Shown one piece after another: positions 16,440 to 24,083 of a DNA stretch of 31,957 bases (its first letter is position 1; every line of letters starts with the position of its first letter). The translations under genes were made by a program, and so were the position numbers. This DNA comes from an uncultured Collinsella sp. (GTDB lineage: Bacteria; Actinomycetota; Coriobacteriia; Coriobacteriales; Coriobacteriaceae). The stretch lies in the NCBI GenBank assembly GCA_900547765.1, contig URIA01000025.1, positions 1-31,957 of the forward strand, in the 5' to 3' direction. The notes under the pieces were generated by a model. It ran no database searches and had not been told where the DNA came from. It was given only the letters and a program-made list of their open reading frames with translations.

Positions 16440-17252
16440 CTATTCGGTGAGTTCGGGGCCCTCGCCGGGCACATAGGCCTCGGCGCCCTCGACGCGGTTG
16501 ATGCGGATGGTTCCAAAGATCTCGTCCTGGCTCAGCGTGAGCGAGCCGCGCTTGGCGAGCTCAAGCATAGCTAGGAAGGTGACGACGAGCTGCTCGGTGG
16601 TGGCATCGCCGTCCAGTAGCTCGCGGAAGGTGCAGGTTTGGTGCGCCATGGTAAAGCGGTCGACTGAGGCCACGGTCAGGTCGAGCGGCACGCGATGCGG
16701 CGCCACATGCTCGGCCTCCAGCAGGAAGGTCTGGCGCTTGCCGTCCAGGTCGGCGCAGATGACGGCCAGGCCGCGCAGGGTAATGCCGGCCAGATAGTCG
16801 GGCATTAGGCCCAAGAACTCGGGGTCGGGGCCGGCCACACGCGGGTGCATGCGACTTTCGGCCTGCATGCGGGCACCGAGGGCTGCCGCCGCGCCTTTAA
16901 ACTGCTTGTAGGCAATCAGGCGCTGGATCAGGACCTCGCGCAAGGCGTCGCCGTCGAGCGCACTGAGTTCTTCGAGGTCTTCGTCGAACTCGTCATCGTC
17001 GTCATCGACTTTGCGCGGGGCCTCCTGCGGCACCAGAGAGGCGGCCTTGATGTCCAAAAGGGTTGCCGCGACCAGCAAAAAGTCGCTTGCTACGTCCAGG
17101 TCCAGCGCCTCGATGCGCTCGGCCTCGGCAAGGTACTGCTCGGCCACCTCGCTGATGGAGATGGCGCCGATATCTACTTTTTGGCGGGTTACCAGCTGCA
17201 GCAGCAGGTCGAACGGTCCGCTGTAGACCTGCGTCGACACGCGATACGACAT
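16440..17252 (-). CDS. scpA: Segregation and condensation protein A (kleisin)
   Basis: ScpA is the kleisin that bridges the SMC dimer and binds ScpB. The 270 residues begin with a typical YSGPFDLLLQLV segment, followed by the N-terminal SMC-binding helices (about 30-75). An acidic linker (VDDDDDEFDED, near residue 82) and a C-terminal winged helix follow (about 200-255, VVTFLAMLELAKRGSLTLSQ). The start has AAAGGAGG 6 bases upstream. It lies 84 bases downstream of the protease gene, the largest gap inside this part of the block. Confidence 0.96.
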   Translation of the reverse strand: MSYRVSTQVYSGPFDLLLQLVTRQKVDIGAISISEVAEQYLAEAERIEALDLDVASDFLLVAATLLDIKAASLVPQEAPRKVDDDDDEFDEDLEELSALDGDALREVLIQRLIAYKQFKGAAAALGARMQAESRMHPRVAGPDPEFLGLMPDYLAGITLRGLAVICADLDGKRQTFLLEAEHVAPHRVPLDLTVASVDRFTMAHQTCTFRELLDGDATTEQLVVTFLAMLELAKRGSLTLSQDEIFGTIRINRVEGAEAYVPGEGPELTE

Positions 17253-17336
17253 CTTCGACCTCCTTTGACGGCGCCTTCGCGGCGCGGTTTGGGTGCATGT
17301 TGCGACCGTTTTGCACGGTCGACCTGTAAGTTTACC

Positions 17337-18020
17337 TTAGATGCCGGCGATTGCGAAGTTGAGCATCTGCTCAGCGAGCGGATACACGGTAACGTCGAAA
17401 TAGCGGCCGATCACATCGATGCCGGTCCACATGGGCAGCAGGTACAGCACTAGGATGAGGATGGGCATAGCGTATTGCTGCAGGTGGTAGTAGTTGGTCA
17501 GCGCCTTGCCTTTAAGGAACGGCACGATGATAGACGAGCCGTCAAGCGGCGGAATCGGAATAAGGTTAAAGAACGCAAGCGACAGGTTAACCACAATAAA
17601 CGTGGCGCCGAAGTTCATGATTTGAGACGCCACAGCAAAGGACATGCTGGCGTAGAGGTTGCCATAGGCCAGGTGCATGAGGGCTGCAGCCAGGCACGCG
17701 AGCGCGATATTCGATGCGGGGCCGGCCGCGCTCACCAGGACCTCGTCGCGCTTGGGGTGCTTGAGGTTGTTGAGGTAGACGGGCACGGGCTTGGCGAAGG
17801 CAAACACCGGGCCACCGGCGGCGAGCATAAGCAGCGGCAGGATGATAGTGCCAAACGGATCGATATGGTTGAGCGGGTTGAGTGACACGCGGCCGCGCGA
17901 ACGGGCTGTCTTATCGCCGAGTGCCCAGGCCGCGGCGGCGTGCGCACTTTCGTGGATGACGATGCCCACGATGACGGCGACGGCGCTGGCGAGCAGGTTC
18001 ATGATGTAGCTGCTGGACAT
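17337..18020 (-). CDS. Site-2-type membrane metalloprotease (M50 family)
   Basis: This is a 227-residue, strongly hydrophobic protein with about five to six membrane helices. The zinc motif HESAH (an HExxH site) lies in the first helix. The family's NPLNHIDPFGT loop, AAGPASNI, and the third ligand region NLIPIPPLDGS are present, so the active site looks complete. It fits the short M50 group without a PDZ domain, often found beside scpA in Gram-positive bacteria. Substrates are not known. The likely start is MSSSYIM at 18020, 9 bases after the small membrane protein gene; an internal Met (residue 7) is possible. Confidence 0.9.
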   Translation of the reverse strand: MSSSYIMNLLASAVAVIVGIVIHESAHAAAAWALGDKTARSRGRVSLNPLNHIDPFGTIILPLLMLAAGGPVFAFAKPVPVYLNNLKHPKRDEVLVSAAGPASNIALACLAAALMHLAYGNLYASMSFAVASQIMNFGATFIVVNLSLAFFNLIPIPPLDGSSIIVPFLKGKALTNYYHLQQYAMPILILVLYLLPMWTGIDVIGRYFDVTVYPLAEQMLNFAIAGI

Positions 18021-18029
18021 GGCGCTCCC

Positions 18030-18326
18030 CTAGCGGACGCGGCGCGAGGCGCGCGTGAGCAGGTAGTCAGCTACAAACAGGATGACGGCCACGATGGCGT
18101 AATCCAAGCGGAAAACGCCGCCAAAGGGTGAGGTGATGACGCCGTAGCCGGCGATGGCGCTCGGCAGCGCGCGAGAAAGCTCAACGACAAAGCCGACAAT
18201 CTGCAGCTTGGCGGTCAGGCCGCTAAAGCACAGCAGCACGGTCATCGCGCTCATAAAGATGCCGCAGATGCGACAGGCGATGGCGATGACGCTCATCGCC
18301 ACGGCAGCGGCCTTACGAGAATTCAC
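18030..18326 (-). CDS. Small membrane protein of unknown function
   Basis: The product is 98 residues long. It uses a GTG start at 18326 with GAGGAG about 8 bases upstream, reading VNSRKAAAVAMSVIAIA. It has one or two hydrophobic helices in the first 35 residues, a Gly/Pro-containing middle, and a last helix (LDYAIVAVILFVADYLL) followed by a basic TRASRRVR end. The start overlaps the last 14 bases of the ABC-F gene, suggesting translational coupling. I do not recognise the family. Its place between an ABC-F gene and a membrane protease does not define a role. A longer frame to 18446 lies inside the ABC-F gene and lacks a ribosome site. Confidence 0.72.
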   Translation of the reverse strand: MNSRKAAAVAMSVIAIACRICGIFMSAMTVLLCFSGLTAKLQIVGFVVELSRALPSAIAGYGVITSPFGGVFRLDYAIVAVILFVADYLLTRASRRVR

Positions 18327-20346
18327 GCGCGGTCTCCTCTTCGATCTGGGTGGAAAGCTCCAGCCATTCGTCCTCGAGCTTGGGCAGTTCTTGCTTAAGG
18401 CCGTTATATTCCCCCAGCGCGGCATTGAACTTGTCCTGATCGGCATAAAGCTCTTCGCTCGCCATCAATTCCATAAGCTCGTCATAGCGGGCGCGCTTTT
18501 TGTCGAGCTCGGCCTCGATCTTCTTGAGCTGGTTGCGCACGCCCTTGAGCTTTTTGTTGAGCGCGGCGCGGGCCTGGGCCTCGGCGCGCTTTTGCTCCTT
18601 GGTCTTTTTGCCCTCGGCGGGCTTGGAGGCGGTGGCGGGGGTGTCGGGCTGGGCCGCGGTGACCTTAGCGGACTTGGTCGCGGCCGGTGCGCTCTCCCCT
18701 GCCGCATCGGCCGCGGCGCGGGCTGCGAGGTCCTCGCGCTTGTAGAGGTAGTAGTCGTAGTCGCCGTCGTAGACCGTGACCTTGCCATCGCGGATGTCAA
18801 TGATGCGGTTGGCCACAGCGCGTACCAGGTGCTCGTCGTGGCTGATCAGCACGATGGTGCCGGGGAAGTTTTGCAGGGCGTTCTCGAGCATGTCTACCGA
18901 GTCGATGTCCAGGTGGTTGGTGGGCTCGTCCAGGCACAGGAGCGCCTCGGGGGCCACGAGCATCTTGGCAAGCGCCAGACGCGCCTTTTCGCCGCCGGAG
19001 AGGACACGGACCTGCTTCTCGATGGAGTCGTTGTCGCTAAATAGGAAGGCGCCCAGCAGGCTGCGCTGCTGCGGCACGGTCCACTTGGGCGTGACGGTGT
19101 CGATCTCTTGCAGGACGGTGTTGGACTCGGTCATGCCCTCGAGCGCGTGCTGGGCGTAGTAGGCCACACCCACGTTGGTGCCCAGGTCGCGGGTGCCGGT
19201 GGTGGGCGGTTCCAGGCCGGCGAGGATCTTCATGAGGGTGGACTTGCCGGCGCCGTTGGGGCCGACGAGCGCCACATGCTCGCCGCGGTAGAGCTTGAGG
19301 TCGATGTCACTGTAGATGTGCTTGTCGCCGTATGACTTGGAGACGCCCTCGAGGCCCACGACCATATCGCCCGAGCGCGGCGGGTCGGGGAACTTAAAGT
19401 CGATATGCTTGTGGCCCTCGGGCAGGATGACGAGCTCCTTCTTGATCTGCTCGATCTTGCGGATACGCTCCTGGGCCTGGGCGGCCTTGGTGGGCTTGTA
19501 GCGGAACTTATCGACGAAGACCTGCATGTGGGCGATGTCGCGCTCCTGGGCGGCACGCTTGGCGCGCATCTGCTCAAGGTTGTCCTCGCGCTGCTTGAGG
19601 TAGCTGCTGTAGTTGCCGGTGTAGGTGGTCACGCGGCGGTTCTCGAGCGCGGCGACGTGGTCGACGCAGGCGTCCATGAAGGCGCGGTCGTGGCTGACGA
19701 TGAGGACGGCGCCGTCGTAGCTGGCGATAAAGCCGCGCAGCCACTGGACACTCTCGAGATCCAGGTGGTTGGTGGGCTCGTCCAGGAGCAGCAGGTCGGG
19801 GTGGCGCAGGAAAAGCTTGGCGAGCGCGATGCGCATCTGCCAGCCGCCGGAAAACTCGGAGCAGGGACGCTCAAAGTCGGTGACCTTAAAGCCCAGACCG
19901 GACAGGATTTTGCGGGCGTTGCTTTCGAGCTCGTAGCCGCCTAGGTGCTCAAAGCGGTCCTGGACCTGGCCGTATTCGTTCAGGAGTGCGTCGACGTCCT
20001 TGCCCTGCTCGGAGAGCTCGGTGATTTGTGCCTGAAGCTCGTTGGCGCGCTCGCCCATGCGGCGGATTTCCTTAGCGGCCGCCATGACCTCGGCGAGGAT
20101 GGTGGTGTCCTTATGCTCCAGGTTGGTTTCCTGCTCTAGGTAGCCCACCTGGCAGTCCTTGGCGTACTGGACCTGGCCGGCGTCGGGGCTGTCGATGCCC
20201 ATGATGATCTTGAGCATGGTGGTTTTACCGGCGCCGTTGGGACCCACGAGGGCGAAACGCTCGCCGGGGTTGATCTGGAAGGACGCGCCGCTAAAGAGGA
20301 CGCGTGCGCCGAAGCTTTTTTCGATCTTGTCGACCAGAAGGATCAT
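18313..20346 (-). CDS. ABC-F family ATPase (Uup/EttA-like)
   Basis: This is a soluble double ABC ATPase of 677 residues without membrane domains. The first cassette has GPNGAGKT (35-42), FSGGWQMR and LLLLDEPTNHLDL. A linker with the Arg/Lys-rich KFRYKPTKAAQAQERIRKIE helix follows, as in ABC-F proteins that reach into the ribosomal E site. The second cassette has GPNGAGKS, LSGGEKARL and LLCLDEPTNHLDI. An Ala/Lys-rich linker and a C-terminal coiled coil (about 560-675) come last, which favours a Uup-like type over EttA. Such proteins act in translation, and some give antibiotic resistance; nothing here points to resistance. It is the first gene of the minus-strand block, downstream of tRNA-Ala. 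Confidence 0.95.
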   Translation of the reverse strand: MILLVDKIEKSFGARVLFSGASFQINPGERFALVGPNGAGKTTMLKIIMGIDSPDAGQVQYAKDCQVGYLEQETNLEHKDTTILAEVMAAAKEIRRMGERANELQAQITELSEQGKDVDALLNEYGQVQDRFEHLGGYELESNARKILSGLGFKVTDFERPCSEFSGGWQMRIALAKLFLRHPDLLLLDEPTNHLDLESVQWLRGFIASYDGAVLIVSHDRAFMDACVDHVAALENRRVTTYTGNYSSYLKQREDNLEQMRAKRAAQERDIAHMQVFVDKFRYKPTKAAQAQERIRKIEQIKKELVILPEGHKHIDFKFPDPPRSGDMVVGLEGVSKSYGDKHIYSDIDLKLYRGEHVALVGPNGAGKSTLMKILAGLEPPTTGTRDLGTNVGVAYYAQHALEGMTESNTVLQEIDTVTPKWTVPQQRSLLGAFLFSDNDSIEKQVRVLSGGEKARLALAKMLVAPEALLCLDEPTNHLDIDSVDMLENALQNFPGTIVLISHDEHLVRAVANRIIDIRDGKVTVYDGDYDYYLYKREDLAARAAADAAGESAPAATKSAKVTAAQPDTPATASKPAEGKKTKEQKRAEAQARAALNKKLKGVRNQLKKIEAELDKKRARYDELMELMASEELYADQDKFNAALGEYNGLKQELPKLEDEWLELSTQIEEETAREFS

Positions 20347-20377
20347 GGTGCCGCCTTTGACCTTGTGTGCCTATATG

Positions 20378-20406
20378 AAAAAAGGCCCCAACTTGCGTTG
20401 GAGCCT
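20378..20406 (-). terminator. Intrinsic terminator of tRNA-Ala
   Basis: On the minus strand the stem AGGCTCCAAC / GTTGGGGCCT (20406-20397 with 20392-20383, one G-U pair) closes a GCAA loop and is followed by a run of T (plus-strand A-run from 20378). It lies 15 bases past the tRNA and just upstream of the ABC-F gene. Confidence 0.9.
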
Positions 20407-20421
20407 CATTCAATGCTCGGG

Positions 20422-20494
20422 TGGAGACGAGGGGGATCGAACCCCTGACCTCTTGACTGCCAGTCAAGCGCTCTCCCAGCTGAGCTACGCCCCC
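20422..20494 (-). tRNA. tRNA-Ala (anticodon GGC)
   Basis: The minus strand folds as a cloverleaf. The acceptor GGGGGCG/CGTCTCC includes the G3-U70 pair that marks alanine tRNAs. The anticodon stem is CTTGA/TCAAG with loop CTGGCAG (GGC), and the T-arm is AGGGG TTCGATC CCCCT. The 3' CCA is not encoded: the sequence after the discriminator A is CCC. Confidence 0.96.
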
Positions 20495-20506
20495 GTGCGA
20501 AGAAGT

Positions 20507-20535
20507 ACTATACGGGAACTCGCACGGCGATGCAA
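20507..20535 (-). promoter_or_regulatory. tRNA-Ala promoter
   Basis: On the minus strand TTGCAT (20535-20530) and TATAGT (20512-20507) are exactly 17 bases apart and end 12 bases before the tRNA. This is a good sigma-70-type promoter. Confidence 0.8.
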
Positions 20536-20618
20536 GGACAATTTTGGAAAAACTTTCGCGGGTGCCGCTCTGAACGGCTTGCCTAGGTCCGGTCGTGACC
20601 CTTCCCGTCCTGCCTACG

Positions 20619-20774
20619 TCAAAACTATGCCGGTTTACTACGATGAATCCGGGCTGTGCGACCACACTTGACTTTTAGCGAAATTGCCAAGCGTTCTACC
20701 TGCTGTTTTGTAAGCGGCAAATTTGGCGTGCTCGGTGGTCATCGATTCATCGTAGTAAACCGGCATAGTTTTGA
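20619..20774. repeat. 156-bp element with perfect 30-bp terminal inverted repeats
   Basis: The arms at 20619-20648 and 20745-20774 are exact reverse complements over 30 bases (inner ends ...GATGAAT and ATTCATC...). The 96-base interior has further partly paired segments: GACCAC at 20660-20665 with GTGGTC at 20735-20740, and AAATTGCC with GGCAAATTT. There is no coding frame inside. It lies between tRNA-Ala and the 3' end of the endonuclease-like gene. A MITE or other non-autonomous palindromic element, or a structured RNA, would fit. I see no clear target-site duplication. Confidence 0.8.
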
Positions 20775-20829
20775 AGTGACAGAACAGACAGATGCCCTCG
20801 CGAGGCCCAAATTGACGCGTACGGATATG

Positions 20830-21975
20830 CTACATGCCTATTTCGAGCCAGTTGGAAAGCACGTTGGCGCGTAGTCTAGTTTCTGCGCGCCGCATCGCCT
20901 TAGTTTTTGGCTTGTAGTTCAGCCCCAAGCGATCGCACACACTGTGAATGATGGTATCAAGTTGATTGTGATCATTGAGCATGTCATGGGTTACTAGAAT
21001 TACGTCGTATCCCATGCTTTGCAAGGCGGTCATTCGAGTGGCATCGTGGTCGAGCACTGCGCCCGAGCCGTGAACCACCTCTCCCTGAATTTCGATGATA
21101 ACGGCCTTCATCGTTATTGGGTTTACTATCACGATGTCGCCGTAGCACTCTTTCTGACCTGCTATCTGTCGGGCCGAAACTGATAGCGGCGTTAGATCAT
21201 TGACGTAAATGTTATTGAATCCTGCTCCACCCTGTCGCCTTGGTTGACTGAGCAACATGATCCCGGCCACCTCAAGCGGAGACGCAGCGACACCAATTAC
21301 TTGCTGGGCGGCCTCGTAGAATTGCCTCCCCCACATTTCACTCTTTACCCTAGCTGCGAATCTCTGCAATTCTTCAATCTCAATGAGGGGTTTTCTCATC
21401 CAGAGCGATGTTCCCTTCCCTCTCTCTTTATTGTTTTCTTCCCCTCCCTGGTGGCCCATTTCGTCGCTCTTTGGCTGTGCGGTTGCATAGACGCGCTTCC
21501 AGGGTGGCTCATCCTGGGCCTCATCAAGCTCAAATAACTTTTCGGTGCTAGGGCACGCTTCATCCGAACTTGCCAGTTCAAGGGCAAGTTCGGATGAAGC
21601 AGATGGCTTGAAAATGGAGAACCAGCCACAGAATTCGTACATTGCTAGCACCAAGTCACTATGAGATATGTTGCGCGTCATGGTGAATAGCGTATTGAGC
21701 GGATCTGAAACACTGAAGCCCATACCGGTATCGATGGATATATTGTCTGCATAAGCCTCATTCCATCGAATGGTGTGTCGCAGATCGGAATGTAAGTTAC
21801 TTCGTGTTGATGCTGCCGTGATAATTGGAGCCTTGAGAACGTCGACCACGAAGGGCGACTGGGATAAGGCTCGCCAACCGTCTTCGGAGTTGGGCAGGCG
21901 TGGATAGAGGTCGCGCACCTGGGGCGGGCAGCGCCAGTAGCGGAATGCGGTGTTTGCGCAGACGATCTCGTCCAT
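20830..21975 (-). CDS. Coriobacterial endonuclease-domain (DUF559/VSR-like) protein
   Basis: The 381-residue protein has an N-terminal part with SDPLNTLFTMTRNISHSDLVLAMYEFCGWFS. This matches a family that is frequent in Coriobacteriia and resembles AbiEi-type proteins in layout. The C-terminal part looks like a PD-(D/E)xK nuclease of the DUF559/VSR type: YGDIVIVNP, AVIIEIQGEV (candidate acidic metal ligands), then HDATRMTALQSMGYDVILVTHDML. The middle (about 130-185) is Glu/Lys/Gln-rich and includes a perfect DNA hairpin. A defence or mobile-element role is plausible, but the substrate and partner are unknown. It stands alone, reading towards tRNA-Ala. The family call is from recalled sequence pattern. 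Confidence 0.6.
   Translation of the reverse strand: MDEIVCANTAFRYWRCPPQVRDLYPRLPNSEDGWRALSQSPFVVDVLKAPIITAASTRSNLHSDLRHTIRWNEAYADNISIDTGMGFSVSDPLNTLFTMTRNISHSDLVLAMYEFCGWFSIFKPSASSELALELASSDEACPSTEKLFELDEAQDEPPWKRVYATAQPKSDEMGHQGGEENNKERGKGTSLWMRKPLIEIEELQRFAARVKSEMWGRQFYEAAQQVIGVAASPLEVAGIMLLSQPRRQGGAGFNNIYVNDLTPLSVSARQIAGQKECYGDIVIVNPITMKAVIIEIQGEVVHGSGAVLDHDATRMTALQSMGYDVILVTHDMLNDHNQLDTIIHSVCDRLGLNYKPKTKAMRRAETRLRANVLSNWLEIGM
21557..21600. repeat. Perfect 18-bp inverted repeat inside a coding sequence
   Basis: The arms at 21557-21574 and 21583-21600 are exact reverse complements around an 8-base loop. They encode the pseudo-symmetric peptide SASSELALELASSDEA of the endonuclease-like protein. 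The frame stays open through it. Confidence 0.9.
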
Positions 21976-22326
21976 GTTGGTCTCCCCTGGGATTGGCCGC
22001 AGGCTGTGCGGGTTGCGGGTGAGGCCGATTATCTATGGGGCCATCATGCGGGTAAGTTCCGGAAGCTGACCAAACACTGACCAAAAGCTAGACGGGTTTT
22101 GCTAAATGGTAGAAGCATGTAGTAAAACCGCAGGTGTTTGCTTAGAGCTTGAGGTCCCTGTCTCCACAATTGCTTGCTAATTGAGTGAATAATTCAACTA
22201 ATGAGCGTAATCATTTTGGGGAAAACGTTCGATGACGTCAGCAGGGTGGATATGCGTTAAAAGCTGGATGTAGCCAACGAGTGGTCGCGAATGGCCGTGA
22301 ATTTAAAAGCGAGGACAAAAAAGTTC
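21976..22326. other. Intergenic region upstream of tRNA-Val
   Basis: This is the divergent space between the start of the minus-strand endonuclease-like gene and the plus-strand tRNA-Val. The first 100 bases are GC-rich and the rest is AT-richer. I see no supported gene, and no clear promoter for the minus-strand gene. Confidence 0.5.
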
Positions 22327-22356
22327 TTGGAAAACCGAGCGGAGCTATGTTAGTAT
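22327..22356 (+). promoter_or_regulatory. tRNA-Val promoter
   Basis: TTGGAA (22327-22332) and TAGTAT (22351-22356) are 18 bases apart, ending 20 bases before the tRNA. Confidence 0.6.
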
Positions 22357-22376
22357 CTCTTTTGCCGAAAGGCGAC

Positions 22377-22451
22377 GGGCGATTGGCTCAGGGGTAGAGC
22401 ATATCCTTCACACGGATGGGGTCACAAGTTCGAATCTTGTATCGCCCACCA
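22377..22451 (+). tRNA. tRNA-Val (anticodon CAC)
   Basis: The cloverleaf has acceptor GGGCGAT/ATCGCCC, D stem GCTC/GAGC, anticodon stem TATCC/GGATG with loop TTCACAC (CAC), and T-arm ACAAG TTCGAAT CTTGT. The discriminator A and CCA (22449-22451) are encoded. It marks the left side of the region of hypothetical genes. No second copy of its 3' end is visible in the window. Confidence 0.96.
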
Positions 22452-22461
22452 TCTAAAGATC

Positions 22462-22497
22462 AGGTCAGAGGTTTTTCCTCTGGCCTATTTTATTTTT
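22462..22497 (+). terminator. Intrinsic terminator of tRNA-Val
   Basis: The stem AGGTCAGAGG (22462-22471) pairs with CCTCTGGCCT (22477-22486) around a T5 loop, followed by a T-rich tract. It starts 10 bases after the tRNA. Confidence 0.92.
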
Positions 22498-22679
22498 GAA
22501 ACTGAAACCAAGAGTGTTTCTAAAAATAAATTGGTGCTACCAGAATCACTATTCTTGGCAAGAGCGTACGCAAGGTTGCCAGACGAGGTCTTCGATGCTA
22601 CGGTGTAACGTTTTTGCGAGCGCCAATGCCGAGGATACCGAATTCTCATAGCGTCTAGTTCAGCCCTCCGCCCACTGTC

Positions 22680-23204
22680 CTAAATCAACTCTCCCGTCTC
22701 CGGGTCTACGAAGTCCGCGAGCTTTATCTTTCCGTAGAAGCCGCTTCCCTTGTACTTTCCTGCATAGGTCTCAGAGTCGAACTTGAACGAAATGTTATAA
22801 AGCTTTCCTGTCTTTGTCTTCCTGATCAGCCCGTTTTCCAGCATGTAGCTCAGTACCCTCTTATGGCTTTCTCTGTCGTTACCGTTTAGGTAAAAGCAGC
22901 AGACACCTTGTTTCGAGCCCGCCGCGATGAGCGTTTCGGGATTCGAGTATTTGGCCTCTACGACGACGCCGTCAAGAACTGCGGTTCCGACAATGTCGTC
23001 CATGAGGGCCGTTTTGAAAGGAGAGAAGAAGAACATCCATTTGCCGCATTGGACGGGATCTATGTTGTGGATTCGTTCCTTATTGATAAACCAAATCCAT
23101 GAGAACGATTTGACCCTGGCAATCGAGCGAGATTCGTTAAGAAGCGTTTCTTCGACGGACGGCGTTAATTCCTCGTTGTTGCCTGTGTTATTTGAGCTTG
23201 TCAT
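22680..23204 (-). CDS. Hypothetical protein, possibly DUF1917-like
   Basis: The 174-residue protein has no signal peptide or membrane helix. A variable Asn/Glu-rich N-terminus (about 1-30) is followed by GKWMFFFSP (near 53-61), an Ala/Val strand region (VVVEAKYSN), a YLNGNDRESHKRVLSYML helix, and a Lys/Tyr-rich end with FKFDSETYAGKYKGSGFYG. The order GKW..., then Tyr/Asp with a helix, then K.D..TY.G.Y recalls the putative phosphothreonine lyase-like DUF1917 family. I give this only as a weak suggestion. It lies 23 bases downstream of the GIY-YIG-like gene, so the two may be cotranscribed. Its lower GC than the housekeeping block suggests horizontal origin. Confidence 0.7.
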   Translation of the reverse strand: MTSSNNTGNNEELTPSVEETLLNESRSIARVKSFSWIWFINKERIHNIDPVQCGKWMFFFSPFKTALMDDIVGTAVLDGVVVEAKYSNPETLIAAGSKQGVCCFYLNGNDRESHKRVLSYMLENGLIRKTKTGKLYNISFKFDSETYAGKYKGSGFYGKIKLADFVDPETGELI

Positions 23205-23227
23205 TGCATTTATCCTAACATTCGCCC

Positions 23228-23818
23228 TTAATAAAGCTCCTCGCCAGCAGCCTCAAGCGCTTGTATCGCTGCACGTTTGAGCTCATTGAGACTTTCGTAG
23301 CCGCTTTCTGACAGCGGGACTATGCGCACGCTGAATGAGTCGCCGTACTTGTAGTCGGCATACACATCGCAATTGCCCCTACCGAGAAACTGTATAGCCG
23401 CCCGGTCAATCGCTTTTGCGCTTTGGCCTACGTAGTACAGATCTTTGGTTGCATTATGGACAATGAAGATGCCAGTAATTTCGCCTTGCTGTGTCAGGGC
23501 CTTTCGCTGAGACATAAACTCATCGGCGCTCGCAGCGATTTGAGGATCATCTTCTAGGAGCGATTGGCGTAGTTTAAGAAGCGCTTCTTGCTGCTTCGAG
23601 GCGATCAAGATAATTAGGAGGCCATCCAAAAACAAGAACAAGCCGAAAAATATTAAGGGGAAAGACGGCACGCGATTTACTCCAACGCTGAGTAGCCAAG
23701 CTATAAATGGGCTGCCAAGAGTAAATATAAGCCCGTTAACGCAAATGACCTTCCCTGCCTGAATTTGCCTTCTTGGAGGGGCCGAAGCGACGGTTTTAAT
23801 TTGATAGTAGTTTCTCAT
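23228..23818 (-). CDS. Membrane-anchored GIY-YIG-like protein, probably degenerate
   Basis: The 196 residues begin with two hydrophobic helices (about 24-46 and 50-72), followed by a helical linker. The C-terminal domain (about 113-190) starts GIFIVHNATKDLYYVGQS, an evident GIY-YIG nuclease signature. The conserved Arg of the second element (AIDRAA) and VYADYKYGDSFSVRIVPL follow. In related proteins as I recall them, the next helix carries the catalytic Glu (LN-x-LE). Here it reads LNELKRAAI, with Lys at that place, and the usual tail after it is missing. The protein may thus have lost cleavage activity while keeping a fold used for binding. The membrane helices are an unusual addition. Its start ATG is at 23818. 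Confidence 0.72.
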   Translation of the reverse strand: MRNYYQIKTVASAPPRRQIQAGKVICVNGLIFTLGSPFIAWLLSVGVNRVPSFPLIFFGLFLFLDGLLIILIASKQQEALLKLRQSLLEDDPQIAASADEFMSQRKALTQQGEITGIFIVHNATKDLYYVGQSAKAIDRAAIQFLGRGNCDVYADYKYGDSFSVRIVPLSESGYESLNELKRAAIQALEAAGEELY

Positions 23819-24083
23819 GGTTGGTCTCCAACGATGTAGGCAATTGGGTCCAAATGGAGCTTTATAAATGGCAGCATTTGGATTGCAATTATCTTATCGC
23901 TCGATCAGATGAAGAGTAAGGTTCAACATCGGCAACGGGTTGTGAAGCTATCAAGCACAGCTAAAAAGTGCCGTCGCAGCTATAGCCGATACACCCCAAT
24001 CTCTAAGAAATTGATTCAGTAGTAGGCTAAAGACTTCTGCAGTAGCTGCATTCACCCCTCCCCTGGTCTCGCTTTAACGGGCC
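23819..24083. other. Intergenic region with no recognised feature
   Basis: This 265-base stretch lies between the start of the GIY-YIG-like gene and the 3' end of the surface protein remnant. No long frame, hairpin or repeat stands out. Confidence 0.5.

Noticed and set aside
20291..20665. 124-codon minus-strand frame over tRNA-Ala
   Set aside because: It runs through the tRNA, its promoter and its terminator. It is a non-coding coincidence.
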